A DNA stretch of 64,000 bases from Setophaga petechia (GCA_024362935.1 JANCRA010000016.1:18459165-18523164); one strand, 5' to 3'. Positions 11,001 to 22,070 are shown, counted from the first letter of the stretch. The notes: generated from the sequence alone by a model not told the origin. Numbers and translations are program-made.

Positions 11001-12721
11001 TGCTCCTGCTCCTTGTACCCATCTTAGGCTTAGGGATGCCAGGAGGTGTTCCAAACTCAAGCACAGGGCAGAGCAGAGGGCACGCAGGGCTTGGCCTCCT
11101 CAGGCAGAGGGAAACCTTGCTGGTTGGGTAGTTTGGAAGATGCTGTAGGTGGGGCCTGGCTGTGCTGCTGTTCTCCAGAGGGGATGTGCAGCAAGTTCAT
11201 GGCTTGTGGGTGACCCAGCCCTTCCAGAGGTGAAGGCTGAAGCTGTGAGCTGGTGACCTGTGATACAGAGGGTGAAAACTGACCTGTGCCACTTGGCCAA
11301 GTGCCTGCTATGGCAGGGCCTGAGTGCTGGTGCTCCTGAACTTGGGCATCAAATCTACACAGCCTAGCTGGTGCACTGGGAAGAAGGAATCCCATGGGAG
11401 CAGCAAGTCCAGCAGGCTGATCTCTTCCTCCCCAAAGGCCAGACCACCATATCCTTGGTCCAGTGGTCCATACAGGAGCTGTGGATGCTCCAGGGGAAGG
11501 ACCCAGTGTGTGTTCTGGCTCAGCTTTGGTCCAGGACCTCCAGTGTCCCCTTGTCAGGAGAGCTGTGCCCCCCCTTCCCTCCAGGGAGCCTTTGACCAGC
11601 GCATGAGGACCTGGCAGCGGTGGCAGGATGCCCAGGCCATGCTCCAGAAGAAGAGGGAGATGGAAGCCAGGCTGCTGTGGGCAAACAAACCCGACAAGCT
11701 GCAGCAGGCCAAGGATGAGATCTCAGAGGTACGGAAAGGAGTGTGGGGTCTCTGCTCTGCTCCTGCCCTCCCTGCTCCGTGGGGAAGGAACCTCCTGGGC
11801 TGGGGAAGGACCTCCTGGGCTGGGGGGCACCTCCTGGGCTGGGGAAGGATCTCCTGGGCTGGGGGGCACCTCCTGAGCAGGAGGGAGAGGTGTCTGTGGC
11901 CAGGTTACACCGAGGGCCAAGCCAGCCTTGAGCGAGGCTGCAGGAGGGGCTGCTCGTGTTCCTGTGACCTCCATGCCAAGGTGGTGCCAAGGGCTGAGCT
12001 CTGCTCCAGCAGCGCCTCTCACATGCACAGCAGTGGCTCCAGAGCCCCATGGAGAGGGGGCAGGAGCTCCTTCTGCTGTGCCAAGGTGCCCTTGCTGTCT
12101 CTGCAGTGGGAGTCCCGGGTGACGCAGTACGAGCGGGACTTTGAGCGCATTTCTGCCGTCATCCGCAAGGAGGTGATCCGCTTTGAGGTACGTGGGGCAG
12201 CCCTTGGCACTGACCTGGGCTCCTGCCCCTCCTCCTGGCACAGCAGCATCCCTGAATCCCAGCATGGGTGAGCTGGGGTCTTGCTGAGGGGGCTTCCCTA
12301 CAGGGAATCTTAAAATGAAGCTGGGTGGGCAGAGATCCTCTGTGTCCCTCCCATGTGCTGGTCTCCTCACGGGGCCCCAGGAGGAACAGGAAAATCCTGC
12401 TGGTTTCTCCTTCCCCCTCCCGCAGTCTGGAGGGTTTTGGTGGTGGCTCCAGCCTCATGCCCATGTCTTGCAGAAAGAGAAATCTAAGGACTTCAGAAAC
12501 CACGTCACGAAGTACCTTGAGACGTTGTTGAACTCTCAGCAGCAGGTGAGTGCTCCCTGATGTGGTTTTATGTCCAAGTTCAGACCGTGCTTGTGAATCT
12601 CTCAAGCATGACCCCCCGCACTGCAGCTCCATCCTCAAGGCTCCTGACTCTCTCCCTCTCCTCCCTGCAGCTGGTGAAGTACTGGGAAGCGTTCCTGCCC
12701 GAAGCCAAGGCCATTTCTTAA
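284..12721 (+). CDS. SNX1: Sorting nexin 1, complete 15-exon coding region (512 aa)
   Basis: SNX1 is a PX-BAR sorting nexin that, as a heterodimer with SNX5/SNX6, forms the ESCPE-1 coat on early endosomes and tubulates membrane for retrograde cargo. Coding exons: 284-415, 3333-3435, 4346-4479, 4990-5056, 6508-6551, 7474-7615, 8130-8208, 8453-8528, 9559-9672, 9807-9900, 10782-10987, 11585-11728, 12107-12187, 12474-12545, 12671-12721. All junctions are GT-AG, all phases join, and the sum is 1539 nt. The protein has an acidic N-terminus (1-132), a PX domain (about 133-262), an amphipathic linker helix (about 263-297) and a BAR domain to the C-terminus. Human SNX1 is 522 aa, and the two agree closely from the PX domain onward. 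The start follows from the N-terminal match and a purine at -3 with G at +4. No frameshift or missing exon was seen. Confidence 0.97.
3962..4041. repeat. 40-bp tandem duplication in SNX1 intron 2
   Basis: A block beginning GGTAGGAGCCTTCCTCCCAG at 3962 is repeated almost perfectly starting at 4002, offset 40 bp. The near identity of the two copies suggests a recent slippage or unequal-exchange event. It is intronic, with no coding effect. Confidence 0.9.
6095..6480 (-). mobile_element. Solo LTR of an ERVK-like retrovirus, copy 1 (antisense in SNX1 intron 4)
   Basis: A 386-bp element reads TG...CA on both ends (TGTGACCG at the left, CTGTGACA at the right) and is flanked by a perfect 6-bp direct repeat CCAACA (6089-6094 and 6481-6486). 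On the minus strand it has LTR features: an A/T-rich TATA-like block and an AATAAA poly(A) signal near its 3' end, followed by a short R/U5-like tail. A second copy of the same family lies at 37349-37723. The 6-bp duplication is characteristic of class II (beta-retrovirus/ERVK) integration. No internal gag/pol/env sequence is attached, so it is a solo LTR left by recombination. It is antisense to SNX1, as most intronic ERV copies are. Confidence 0.93.
6508..8528 (+). CDS. SNX1: SNX1 exons 5-8: PX domain
   Basis: These four exons encode most of the phosphoinositide-binding PX domain (residues about 146-259). The signature RRFSDF (R175-F180), whose second Arg contacts the 3-phosphate of PtdIns3P in PX domains, is present, as is the proline-rich PPPPEK turn (199-204) that forms the membrane-inserting loop. 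The block [17 protein letters not shown] is as in mammals, and the domain closes with [18 protein letters not shown]. Exon 5 is only 44 nt, and its acceptor lies 27 bp after a solo LTR. Confidence 0.95.
8008..8080. repeat. 20-bp tandem repeat in SNX1 intron 6
   Basis: Between 8008 and 8080 the sequence repeats with a 20-bp period: two copies of CCCTGATAGTCT-like units overlap two copies of TAATAAACCACTTT-like units. It lies about 50 bp before exon 7 (8130). Confidence 0.85.
9145..9525 (-). mobile_element. CR1 LINE 3'-end fragment in SNX1 intron 8
   Basis: Diagnostic bird CR1 words are read in the antisense orientation: TTTGGGCTGGAAGGGAC, CCATGGGCAGGA, GGGTGGGGCAGCCACAGCTT, CCCTGCCCTCTGGCAGTGG and CTTCTCCTCTCCAGGTG. 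It ends about 35 bp before exon 9 (9559). Confidence 0.9.
9559..12721 (+). CDS. SNX1: SNX1 exons 9-15: amphipathic helix and BAR domain
   Basis: Exon 9 encodes the conserved linker ([19 protein letters not shown] to NESDM), containing the amphipathic helix that inserts into membranes. Exons 10-15 encode the three-helix BAR coiled coil: [20 protein letters not shown], the long [20 protein letters not shown] helix, [20 protein letters not shown], and the C-terminal [13 protein letters not shown]. This surface dimerises with SNX5/SNX6 and senses curvature. Introns in this part are short (93 to 881 bp). The last exon holds 16 codons and the TAA at 12719-12721. Confidence 0.96.
10085..10480 (-). 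mobile_element. CR1 LINE 3'-end fragment in SNX1 intron 10
   Basis: It starts CACAGAATCCCAGGATGGGT and continues with the same order of CR1 words as the 9145 and 62853 copies (CCATGGGCAGGGACACTTTC, CTGCCCTCTGGCAGTGGGAG, GAGCCTTCTCCTC). It is a separate insertion in the same orientation as the intron 8 copy. Confidence 0.9.
11785..11880. repeat. 19/38-bp GC-rich tandem repeat in SNX1 intron 12
   Basis: Four consecutive units begin CCTCCTGGGCTGGGG, alternating between an AAGGA and a GGCAC ending, so the array has a 38-bp higher-order period of two 19-bp subunits. It starts about 60 bp after the exon 12 donor. Confidence 0.88.
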
Positions 12722-13080
12722 TTGGACTGAGCAAACAAACCTGAATTTTGCCTTTTTTTTTTTTTTTTTTTTTTATATACACTATACCTCCTCCTCTTTT
12801 CCACGTGAGCGACCCCTCGTTCCACATGCTGGAGCTGGTAGAGGTGTCACCCCCAGAAGAACAGCTTGTGAGCCAGTAACTCTTCTAACTGTATATTTTT
12901 CATTTAGCAACATATATTTTCTTACTGAAGAGAAACTAGTTTCCTGCTTCCAGACCAGACCCGCAGCCAGGGGGTTAATGAGATCTGGCAAATATCTATT
13001 TTTCAGGCTGGGTTTTAAGGCTCTAATGAATTATCTTACTCCTGCAGTGCCATTAAAGTTCTGTAATAAAACTTCTATCA
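12722..13080 (+). other. SNX1: SNX1 3' UTR
   Basis: The untranslated tail begins right after the TAA. It carries a T22 run (12753-12774), about 30 bp after the stop codon, and ends at the poly(A) signal near 13065. The T run in the mRNA would be a U tract, a possible site for U-rich RNA-binding proteins, though it may only be a simple repeat. Confidence 0.8.
13065..13070 (+). terminator. SNX1: Poly(A) signal of SNX1
   Basis: A canonical AATAAA lies 344 bp after the SNX1 stop, followed by G/T-rich sequence (GGGTGTTGGGGGTGG near 13096) as expected downstream of a cleavage site. An ATTAAA variant lies just upstream, near 13052. Confidence 0.85.
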
Positions 13081-13379
13081 GGGCAAACAGGCTCTGGGTG
13101 TTGGGGGTGGCAGTGGGGAGGGCTAAGGGTGCATCCCTGGAGGCCGAGGGCGGCAGCAGAGCCTCCCCCGTGTTGTGACGGGACAGAGGTGACCTTGGAC
13201 GCTGCTCTGGCCACCTGTCCCCGCTCTTGATTAGGCTTTGGCTCTCTGCCTTTCCCCCACTGGAAGCCGTTTTTAGGATCTGAGCTCAGCGGGGCTCTGT
13301 GGTGATCCCACTTTGTGGCATTCCCCAGAAATCCACGCTGGAGCTCTGAGGGCTGTGCTGCTCCTACCGCCCCTCCCTT

Positions 13380-13673
13380 ACCCGGGATCGCTCCTTCCCC
13401 CCTCCCAACCTCGCGTGCGCGCTTTATCAAAACCGATACCCGTTCAAAAAGCGAGCAGGCAGCTCGGGCTGACTTCCCTCTTTCCTTTCCCCTTATCCCT
13501 GGACCGGCTCCCTGCGGCGCCTCCGCGGCTCCCTCCCTGTGCCGCTCCGGGCCCGCAGGGTCCCCCCGGGCTGCCGGGGCCGTGACCCCGCCGTGGGCGC
13601 TCGGGGCGGTCCCTGCCCGGCCCCGGCCCCGCTCCGGGCCCCGCTCGGGGCCGGTCCCGCCGTGTCCCGGGCC
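13380..13673 (+). promoter_or_regulatory. SNX22: CpG-rich promoter and 5' UTR of SNX22
   Basis: CpG density rises sharply from about 13380 and stays high through exon 1 into intron 1. GC-box-like strings are frequent and no TATA box is evident. The SNX1 poly(A) signal is only about 600 bp upstream of the SNX22 start codon, so the two genes are tightly packed head to tail. The exact transcription start cannot be read from sequence. Confidence 0.65.
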
Positions 13674-16600
13674 ATGATCGCCGTGTCCATCCCCGCGGCG
13701 GAGCCCCCGGCGGCGGCAGCGCGCAGCCCCGAGCGGGCGCACACGGTGAGGGACGGGGCGAGCGGGGCCGGGGCCGGGCTGGGGGCTCGGCTGGGCCCGC
13801 GGGGAGCGGGGGTGAGGGTGGCCGAGGGTGGCTGCTTCTGCACCGGGAGCTGGGGGTCGCCGCTTGTCCCCAGGTGTCCCCCGCCCCTCCCGGGAGTGCG
13901 GGTCCCTGCCTTTCCCCAGGGGCCCCCTGGCCTGCGGGGTCCCTCCCTCACACTGGGGGTCCCCGAGTTCCCACAGGGTGCCACCCTCTGCTCCCGGGGA
14001 ATTTGTCGCTCTCTGCCCCAGGAGTCTTCCACGTGCCCTGGGAATGGAGGTCGCGGTGTGTCCCTGGGGCCTCCCTGCCGGTGGCGGACACAGACCCCTC
14101 TGCCTTTGAAAGGGGGTGTCTGTCTCTGCTCCGGGGGGTTGTCCCTGCTCCGCGGGTGCGGGATCCTGCGTTCCGCTGTCCCCGCTGGCTGCGGGGTTTG
14201 CAGGTTTCTGCCTCTGCCCAGGGCTCTCTCCCTGCCCGGCCGTGCTTCCACCCTAACCCAGGGGCTGGAGGGCTCTCCTGTCCCACCTCCCCCGTGTCCT
14301 GTTCGTCCCCGAGCGCTGCCCTCTGTCCACGGGGTCGGGGTGTCCCTGAAGGCTTGGAGAACCCCAGACACCCCGGGGAGCGTCCCCGGCAGCCACAGCG
14401 GGACCCCTGACCCGGGGGGTCCAGGCAGAGATCCCACAGGGGTCGCTGCCGCTGGGGACCCTTTGCCCTTGAAGGAGGGGAGGGGATGGGGGACGTGGGC
14501 AAGGTGAGATTATTTTGGCCTGGGGAGGGAGGGGCTGGAGGCCTCTGCCTGTCCCTGCAGGGTCCCAGCCGGGGGAGCACAGACCCTTCACCTTTGAAAG
14601 GGGAGAGGTCCCTGTAGCCCCCATGGCTGGGGGTTCCCTTCTTTCCCTGGGATGCCCCTCCTGCTCTGGGACTGGAGGTCCCCTCGTTCCCTCAGGCTAC
14701 CCTGAAGTGTCCCAGCCTCAAGGGCTGCAGGTCCTCAAGTACCCCTGGGTGGTGCCCACCTGCCCCGGGGGTCTCTGCCTGCCCTGGGGCCCTGCCGGGG
14801 GCACCTTCTGCCCTGGAAGTCGGGAGTGTGTCTGTCTGTCCCACAGCTTCCCTCTTGCCCCAGGGTGCAGGGTCCTGCCTCAGCCCCAGGGGTCCCCACA
14901 TCCCAGGGGTGCCTCCACTTGCCCCGGGGGTTGGAGGCTCTTCCTGCCCACTCCAGGGTTCTGTTCTGGGGATCTTGTCTCTCCCACAAGCTCCCCTCCT
15001 GCCCGGGAGGGTATCTCCATGTGAGTCAGGGACTGAGGGTCCCCAGGTGTGACTGGGGAACCCCACTTGGCCCAGGGGCTGCCCCAGGGGCTGTTCCTTT
15101 ACCCTGGGGATCCTCTCTGACCCCAGAGCATTCTGGGGGTCCCTGTCTGTCCCTGGGTATCCCCACCTGCCCCAGGGATGTGTGTCCCACATCTGCCCTG
15201 GGGCTGGGATGTCCCCAAGCTCCCGCCCTGGTGTCCCCAAGTGCCCAGGTGTGTTTGTCCCTGCCTGCATCCGGAGATCCCTGCTGGGGTGAGAGGGAGG
15301 GACAGGCAGTGACCCTGTACCCTTGGGAGGGGTGGGGAAGGGGCATCACTGCTCAGGGTGTCACCTTGGATCCCAGGGGTCCTTGTCATGTCCCTGTGTG
15401 CCCAGGATGGGGCTGTGTCCTTCCCCCAGGAGTGCAGGATCCAAGTGCCCTGAAGGGTCCTTGCCAGACACTCTTTACACCTGGGATGGCAAGGATGGAA
15501 TGTCCCCTGGCCAGGCTGTTGGTGTTGGGGTCTCTGTCTGTCTCTGCCCTGAGTGGTGGAGGGTGTGGGCCTCTTAATGTGCCACCAGGGTGTCCCCACA
15601 TGCTCCAAGAGCTCGGGGGGTTCCAAGGGGTCCCAGCTATGCAGTGAGTGAGGAGGCAGGGGGAGAGGGGGGCAGATGGGATCATTGCCCTGAGGAGGAG
15701 AGGTCCCCAGCTGTCCTCATGGATCCCTTGCTGGGAGGGGGGGACACAAAGCCCTTGAAAGGGAGGGGATAGGGGTCCCTGGCCCAGGAGGTCAGTCCCT
15801 GGCTGGGCTGAGGCCCCCACAGGGTTCCTGTCTAAGGTGGGTCCTCTGCCCAGGTCCTTCTACCTTGGCCTGGGGGGTCCCTGTGGGATGGAGATGTCTG
15901 TCTGTCCTCAGGGGCCCACCCTTGAAAGAAGGGGCTGTCCCTGGCCTGGGGGATCCCCACTGGCCTTGGGGAATGGAGCTGGGGGAGACCCCTGGCTTTG
16001 TGGGGAAAGAAGGGGTTCTCCTGCCTTCCCCAGAAGGTAAGGGGCCTCACCTGCCTTGGGGAAAAAAGGGTTGTGTCCCTCTGTCCCATTGTTTTGATGT
16101 CCCCACATGTCCCTTCCTGGTGTCCCTGCACACCCCAAGGTGTTTGGGGTCCCTGCCAGCCCCCGGGTCCCTGTCTGGCAGGGTTTGGTGAGGGTTGGGG
16201 TGTCACACCTTGGTGTGCTCCCCTCAGGAGGGGGGAATTGTGTCCCATCTGCTTGTGGGGGTCCTGCCTGGTCCCACGGTGCCCCCACTGGCTGTGGGGG
16301 TGTTGGGGGTCTGCCCTGGAGGTTGGGGGTCTCTGCCTGTCCTAGAGAAGTGGGAGTGGAGTGTCCCACATGCTCTCCACAGGTGTGTGAGTTAGGGGCC
16401 CCTACCTCCTCTGGGAGGCTGGTGAGTGTGATGAGGGTGATGAAGATGGTGAGGGTGCTGAGGCTGGGGCTGGTGAGAATGGTGAGGATGATGAGAAAGG
16501 TGAAGATTATAAGGCTGGAGCTGATGAAGATGGTGAGGGATAGTGAGGGTGATGAAGATGGTGAGAACAATGAGGATGGTGAGGCTGGGGCTGATGAGGA

Positions 16601-17939
16601 TGATGAGGGATGGTTGAGAACAGTGATGATGGTGAGGCTGAGGCTGATGAGAATGGTGAGGATGATGAGGGATGGTGAGGGTGATGAAGATGGTGAGAAC
16701 AAAGATGGTGAGGCTCTGGCTGATGAGAATGGTGAGGATAATGAGGGATGGTGAGGGTGATGAAGATGGTGAGGACAAGAAGCACAGTGAGGGTGGGGCT
16801 GATGATGATGAGGGGTGGTGAGGGTGATGAAGACAGTGAGAACAGCGAGCATGGTGAGCCTGGGGCTGACGAGGATGATGAGGGACAGTGAGGGTGATGC
16901 AGACAATGAGAACAGTGAGCATGGTGAGGCTGGGGCTGGCGAGGATGATGAGGGACAGTGAGGGTGATGAAGACAGTGAGAACAGCGAGCATGGTGAGCC
17001 TGGGGCTGACGAGGGGCATGCTGTCTGTCCCACGCAGGTGTTCCGGGTGGAGGTGCTGTGCAATGGCCGGCGGCACACGGTGACCAAGCGCTACAGCGAG
17101 TTCCAGGCGCTGCACAAGCAGGTGAGAGCCCCCAGCTCTGCAGGAGGGGACGTGGGAGGCCTGGCCTCACCCTCTCTGGCCTGCCCTGATCCCCCACACC
17201 TTCCTCAGATCAAGAAGACCTGCAAGGTGCCTGACTTCCCCCCGCGCCATGTCCCCAACTGGATGCCCAAAGCGCTGGAGCAGCGCCGGCAGGCCCTGGA
17301 GGTTTACCTGCAGGTGAGGCGTCTATGGCAGGTTCAGGCTGGGTTTTAGGGATGAGGAACACACGGTGGTGCATTTGGGAGGGGTTTGTGGGGGTGCTGA
17401 CCCCCCTGGAGCATTGCAGGGTGTGCTGTACCACAACAAGGAGCTGCCCCAGGACATCCTGGACTTCCTGAAGGTGCGGCGGTGCCAGCAGAGCCCCAAG
17501 GGCAGCAGCCCCCCGTGAGTAGATGAGTTCTGCCGGCACCAGGGCTATCCCACACGGCCCTACCCCGTGTTAGGCACTCCTAACGAGTACCTGGGGTTGG
17601 GGACAGGCTGAGGACTGGTGTCCCCTCTCCCACAGCAGCACCAGACTCCTGCCCCCCCAGCGCCCCACTGTCGGCTTCTGCTCGGATCCCTACGTGTGGC
17701 CACGCGGCCCCGGTAAGGAGCAGGGCAGGGGAGGAGGGCTCCAAAACCTCCAAGAGGCTCCTCTGGGCCCTACAAAGGTGCTTCTCCTTTAACGGGGCCC
17801 AGGAGGGAACAGGCTGTTACAGTACCCCCATTTCCTCGCAGAGCTGCTCCCCAACACCGTCCTCATTGGGGTCCTGCAGGGGCTGTACCTCCCCCTGAGC
17901 CGTGTCCCAGCCTGGCAGCACCCCCAGCCTCTGGAATGA
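13674..17939 (+). CDS. SNX22: Sorting nexin 22, complete six-exon coding region (176 aa)
   Basis: SNX22 is a small PX-only sorting nexin; the human protein (193 aa) binds PtdIns3P and its trafficking role is little studied. Coding exons: 13674-13745, 17038-17121, 17209-17313, 17420-17514, 17636-17712, 17842-17939; all GT-AG, phases consistent, 531 nt. The N-terminus [11 protein letters not shown] resembles human MLEVHIPSVGP, which fixes the start. The PX domain covers about residues 1-120, with [15 protein letters not shown] (25-39), the ligand-binding KRYSEF (41-46), [12 protein letters not shown] (59-70) and [13 protein letters not shown] (75-87). The tail keeps DPYV and [14 protein letters not shown], aligning with human DPYV and LPNVVVNGVLQGLY. 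Introns 2-5 are very short (87-129 bp), while intron 1 is 3.3 kb of repeats. Confidence 0.95.
13860..16385. repeat. Degenerate GC-rich low-complexity array in SNX22 intron 1
   Basis: About 2.5 kb is built from recurring G/C words such as CCCCAGGGGTCCC, TGCCCTGGGG and GTCCCTGTCTGTCC, with larger blocks that recur (for example CCTTTGAAAGGGG near 14102 and 14592, and CCCTTGAAAGGGAGGGG near 15752). It looks like an old expanded minisatellite with diverged units. Lack of A/T leaves few stop codons, so long open frames appear on both strands; none matches a protein family or has gene-like codon structure. Confidence 0.75.
16430..17027. repeat. Purine-rich minisatellite in SNX22 intron 1 (70-bp units at its 3' end)
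   Basis: The region is built of GATGAGGATGGTGAG-like words. In its last 210 bp a clear 70-bp unit repeats three times, starting at 16818, 16888 and 16958 with GTGAGGGTGATG; the first and third copies are nearly identical. Upstream units are more diverged. The array ends about 10 bp before the SNX22 exon 2 acceptor region (exon 2 starts at 17038). Confidence 0.92.
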
Positions 17940-18200
17940 CGAGTTCCACCCGGCACCCAAGGATGCAGTGGGGAGAGAAAGGATCCTTGTGGTGAAACTC
18001 ACTCCTCTCTGCTGGGAGAAGGCAAAGGGACGTTGGGAACTGCTCTCCCACCACCATGCAAAGTGCCTTTGTTGGCAGAGCAGGAGCTCTGCCTTCCCCC
18101 CTGCTGTTGTGGGCTCGCAGTATGAGCCTTTGGATGCTGAATGGTGCTGGAAAACCTCTCTGCATCCAGCCTTTGGTGCAATAAATCTCCTGGATTTGAC
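17940..18200 (+). other. SNX22: SNX22 3' UTR
   Basis: A short 3' UTR of about 260 bp runs from the TGA (17937-17939) to the poly(A) signal at 18180. No repeat or conserved structure is recognisable. Confidence 0.75.
18180..18185 (+). terminator. SNX22: Poly(A) signal of SNX22
   Basis: AATAAA lies 240 bp after the SNX22 stop. The convergent PPIB poly(A) signal is about 230 bp further on, so the two mRNAs are not expected to overlap if both use these sites. Confidence 0.85.
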
Positions 18201-18408
18201 TGACTGGCAAAGTGCTGCGCTGTGGAATTCTCCAAAGCAAACCCAGGGCCAACTGTGGAACTGCTCCCAGCTGGGTGAGATGATAAAAAAAGAAGGTTGG
18301 AAGGGGGGCTGGAAGGTTGAGGGGTGCATGTGGCTGAGGGATGCAGAGTGATCTGCACCCCTCTGAAGGCAGGACAGAGGCAGCTCTTTAAAAAACACAT
18401 TGGTCACA

Positions 18409-18414
18409 TTTATT
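18409..18414 (-). terminator. PPIB: Poly(A) signal of PPIB
   Basis: On the minus strand AATAAA is read at 18414-18409, about 180 bp after the PPIB stop. No competing AATAAA lies closer to the stop. Confidence 0.85.
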
Positions 18415-18591
18415 GGTGCATGTGCTTCTTACAAAAGTGATGGAAGAGCAGCCTGTGCCCTGTCCCACTGGCTGGGGGCAGCAGGAAGAGGGGCTGGCAC
18501 TGGGACACAGTGGGACCCGGTGGCCCCAGGGCAGGGGAAGCACAGCAGCCCCGTCCCACAGCCCCTCACAGCCTGGCAGGGCCTGGTCCCG

Positions 18592-20307
<1,716 letters not shown>

Positions 20308-20680
20308 CCTGCGCCGCTCGCAGCCCGGCCACAGCGCCCGCCGCGCCGCCGGCATCCGGCCACGCCCGCCGCGCACCCCCGCCCGCACCGCTTCTTGGTA
20401 CCGCCCGCGCCGCTCGCCCGCCCGCTCCGCCCGCCTGGGCGCGACCAACAGGGTCCCACAGGGGGGGGAAAGCAGCCCCTTCCGGCCGGGCGGAGCGCGG
20501 GCGTATGCCACGTTGCCCCTCGCTGGGCGGCCGCGGCGCTGTCTATCATGAGCGGAACACCGCGATGATTGGTCAGTGAGGGGGAGGAGGCGGGAGGAGG
20601 GCGGGACCGAGGGTGGCGGTGGCCAATGGGCACGGGCGGAGGGCGGGGCTGAGGCAGGCCGGGGCGCTGTTCCGGCGTGG
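20308..20680 (-). promoter_or_regulatory. PPIB: CpG-rich promoter and 5' UTR of PPIB
   Basis: Upstream of the PPIB start the DNA is CpG-dense, with a CCAAT box on the minus strand (20572-20568), another on the plus strand (20623-20627) and GC boxes near 20641-20650. No TATA box is seen. Mammalian PPIB is induced by ER stress through CCAAT-N9-CCACG elements; I looked for that spacing on both strands and found no exact match. Confidence 0.65.
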
Positions 20681-20689
20681 CCCGCTGCG

Positions 20690-20776
20690 TCCCCGTGGTG
20701 TCCCCGCTTTGTCCTCGGGTCCGGTGTGTCCCTGCTTTGTCCCCGCTTTGTCCTCGGGCGCGGTGTGTCCCCGGTA
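20690..20776. repeat. Short GC-rich tandem repeat upstream of PPIB
   Basis: Units of the type GCTTTGTCCTCGGG followed by CGGTGTGTCCC recur two to three times with small differences. It sits at the outer edge of the PPIB CpG-rich region. Confidence 0.8.
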
Positions 20777-21198
20777 GCAGCAGCCGCGGCCTCCGGCGAG
20801 CTGAATAGCTGCGGTCAATGGCTGAGCGGGCGCGTTGCAGAGATGCCACCCGAGAGCCAAAGCACCTCTTGAGAGCAACTGGCGCTGTACCACCTCAGAG
20901 ACACCTGAACCAAAGTGTTCCCACACTTGGAACCTGCTCCACACTCTGATCTCTCCTGAGACATTTCCCCCCGTAATTCCCAGCCTTAAATGTATTATTT
21001 TTAGCATGATCTTTCATTTCTTGCTTACAAAAGTTTGTCTGGGGACATGTGCACTCTAAGGAGATGAACCTCAGAGGTTCCCTCCCTGACCCTTGGAACC
21101 CACATCTCCACCTTTGAGATTTATCTTTGTGGGGACTGACAGTGTCCCAGACCTGATGAAAACCTAATTCCCACATGTTAACTAACTGCAGGATTTGC

Positions 21199-21275
21199 AA
21201 TCCTGTGATTGAGTTCGAAGGGACCTTTACAAGTTTAACCCCTGCCATGGGCAGTGACACCTTCAGTGATGGTGC
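21199..21275 (-). mobile_element. Degraded CR1 3'-end fragment
   Basis: Weak CR1 words in antisense order: TCCTGTGATTGAGTTCGAAG, GGGACCTTTACAAG, CCCTGCCATGGGCAGTGACA. It is short and diverged, so boundaries are approximate. Confidence 0.6.
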
Positions 21276-21721
21276 TAAGCATCTGCACCACAGAAAATCC
21301 TGTGGGCTTCCAGCCTGGCCTCTCAATGGTATTTAAGAGGAATTAGGGCTTCTCTCACTCCTTCCTTCAGTTTTTATCCCACGGCCTTGCCAAAAGGGCA
21401 GGTCCCAGTACCCCTCTCCCTGTGGGACAAGGCATCCTGCATTCCAGGATGGCTGAAGTGGGAATGTGTGTGCCCAGGGAGATGGGAAATCAGTACCACC
21501 ATGCCTTGGCTGAGCTCCATAGGGCTGAACCACCCATGGCTGTAAAGCACAAAGTGTTGAGAAGGTCCCACAAAGTCCCACCCATGCACTGTCCCCTCCA
21601 AAGGGAACACAGGGTGACACAAGCGCCCAGCAGAGCCAAAGGAAGACAAAACACAAGTGCCGTGGTCAGGCTGAGGTAATAAATACTTCTATTCATGGAG
21701 AACAATGCAGCAGTGCAATGT

Positions 21722-21727
21722 TTTATT
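21722..21727 (-). terminator. CSNK1G1: Poly(A) signal of CSNK1G1
   Basis: The minus strand reads AATAAA here, preceded by a run of T and followed by sequence lacking further CSNK1G1 homology. It is the most distal candidate before the intergenic region; earlier minor sites cannot be excluded. Confidence 0.7.
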
Positions 21728-22010
21728 GAAAAAAAAAAAAATCATCTCACTTGATACCTCAGAAGACTGCATCGCAACGTTGGAGGGCCGGGAGCCGCGC
21801 CAGAGGCACCTGCACCAGGAGCCCCCAGGAGCCCTCCCCTGCCTGGGGCCTCCTGGCTGCCAACTGCTCCCGCCAAGGAGAGGAGGGATTGCCCAGGTTA
21901 ATGCCCTACATCCTACCACAGCATGGCTGGCTCAGTCTGGCTGCTCTCCTTGTCACCTCCGAACTCCCCGGGGACAGCGGTTCCCTCAAGCACAGGACTT
22001 GCTGGTAACC

Positions 22011-22070
22011 TGCTTTCTTTTCTTTCTTTTCTTTTTTTTTTTTTTTTCTTTTTTTTCTTTTTTTTTGTTA
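22011..22070. repeat. T-rich simple repeat
   Basis: A run of CTTTT and T(n) units about 60 bp long on the plus strand (A-rich in the CSNK1G1 mRNA), within the presumed CSNK1G1 3' UTR. Confidence 0.9.

Larger units (their letters stand above)
20681..21700. other. Intergenic region between PPIB promoter and CSNK1G1 3' end
   Basis: The left 150 bp is still CpG-rich and includes a short tandem repeat (20690-20776). The remainder is ordinary A/T-balanced sequence with a degraded CR1 fragment near 21199-21275. No coding exon, RNA gene or further promoter is recognisable. Confidence 0.6.

Noticed and set aside
15908..17197. Minus-strand open frame of 429 codons
   Set aside because: It runs antisense through SNX22 exon 2, the purine-rich minisatellite and the GC-rich array; its Ser/Pro/His-Leu-Thr repeats simply translate the repeat units.
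20308..20680. ER-stress element (CCAAT-N9-CCACG) in the PPIB promoter
   Set aside because: CCAAT boxes and one CCACG are present, but not at the required spacing or orientation on either strand.
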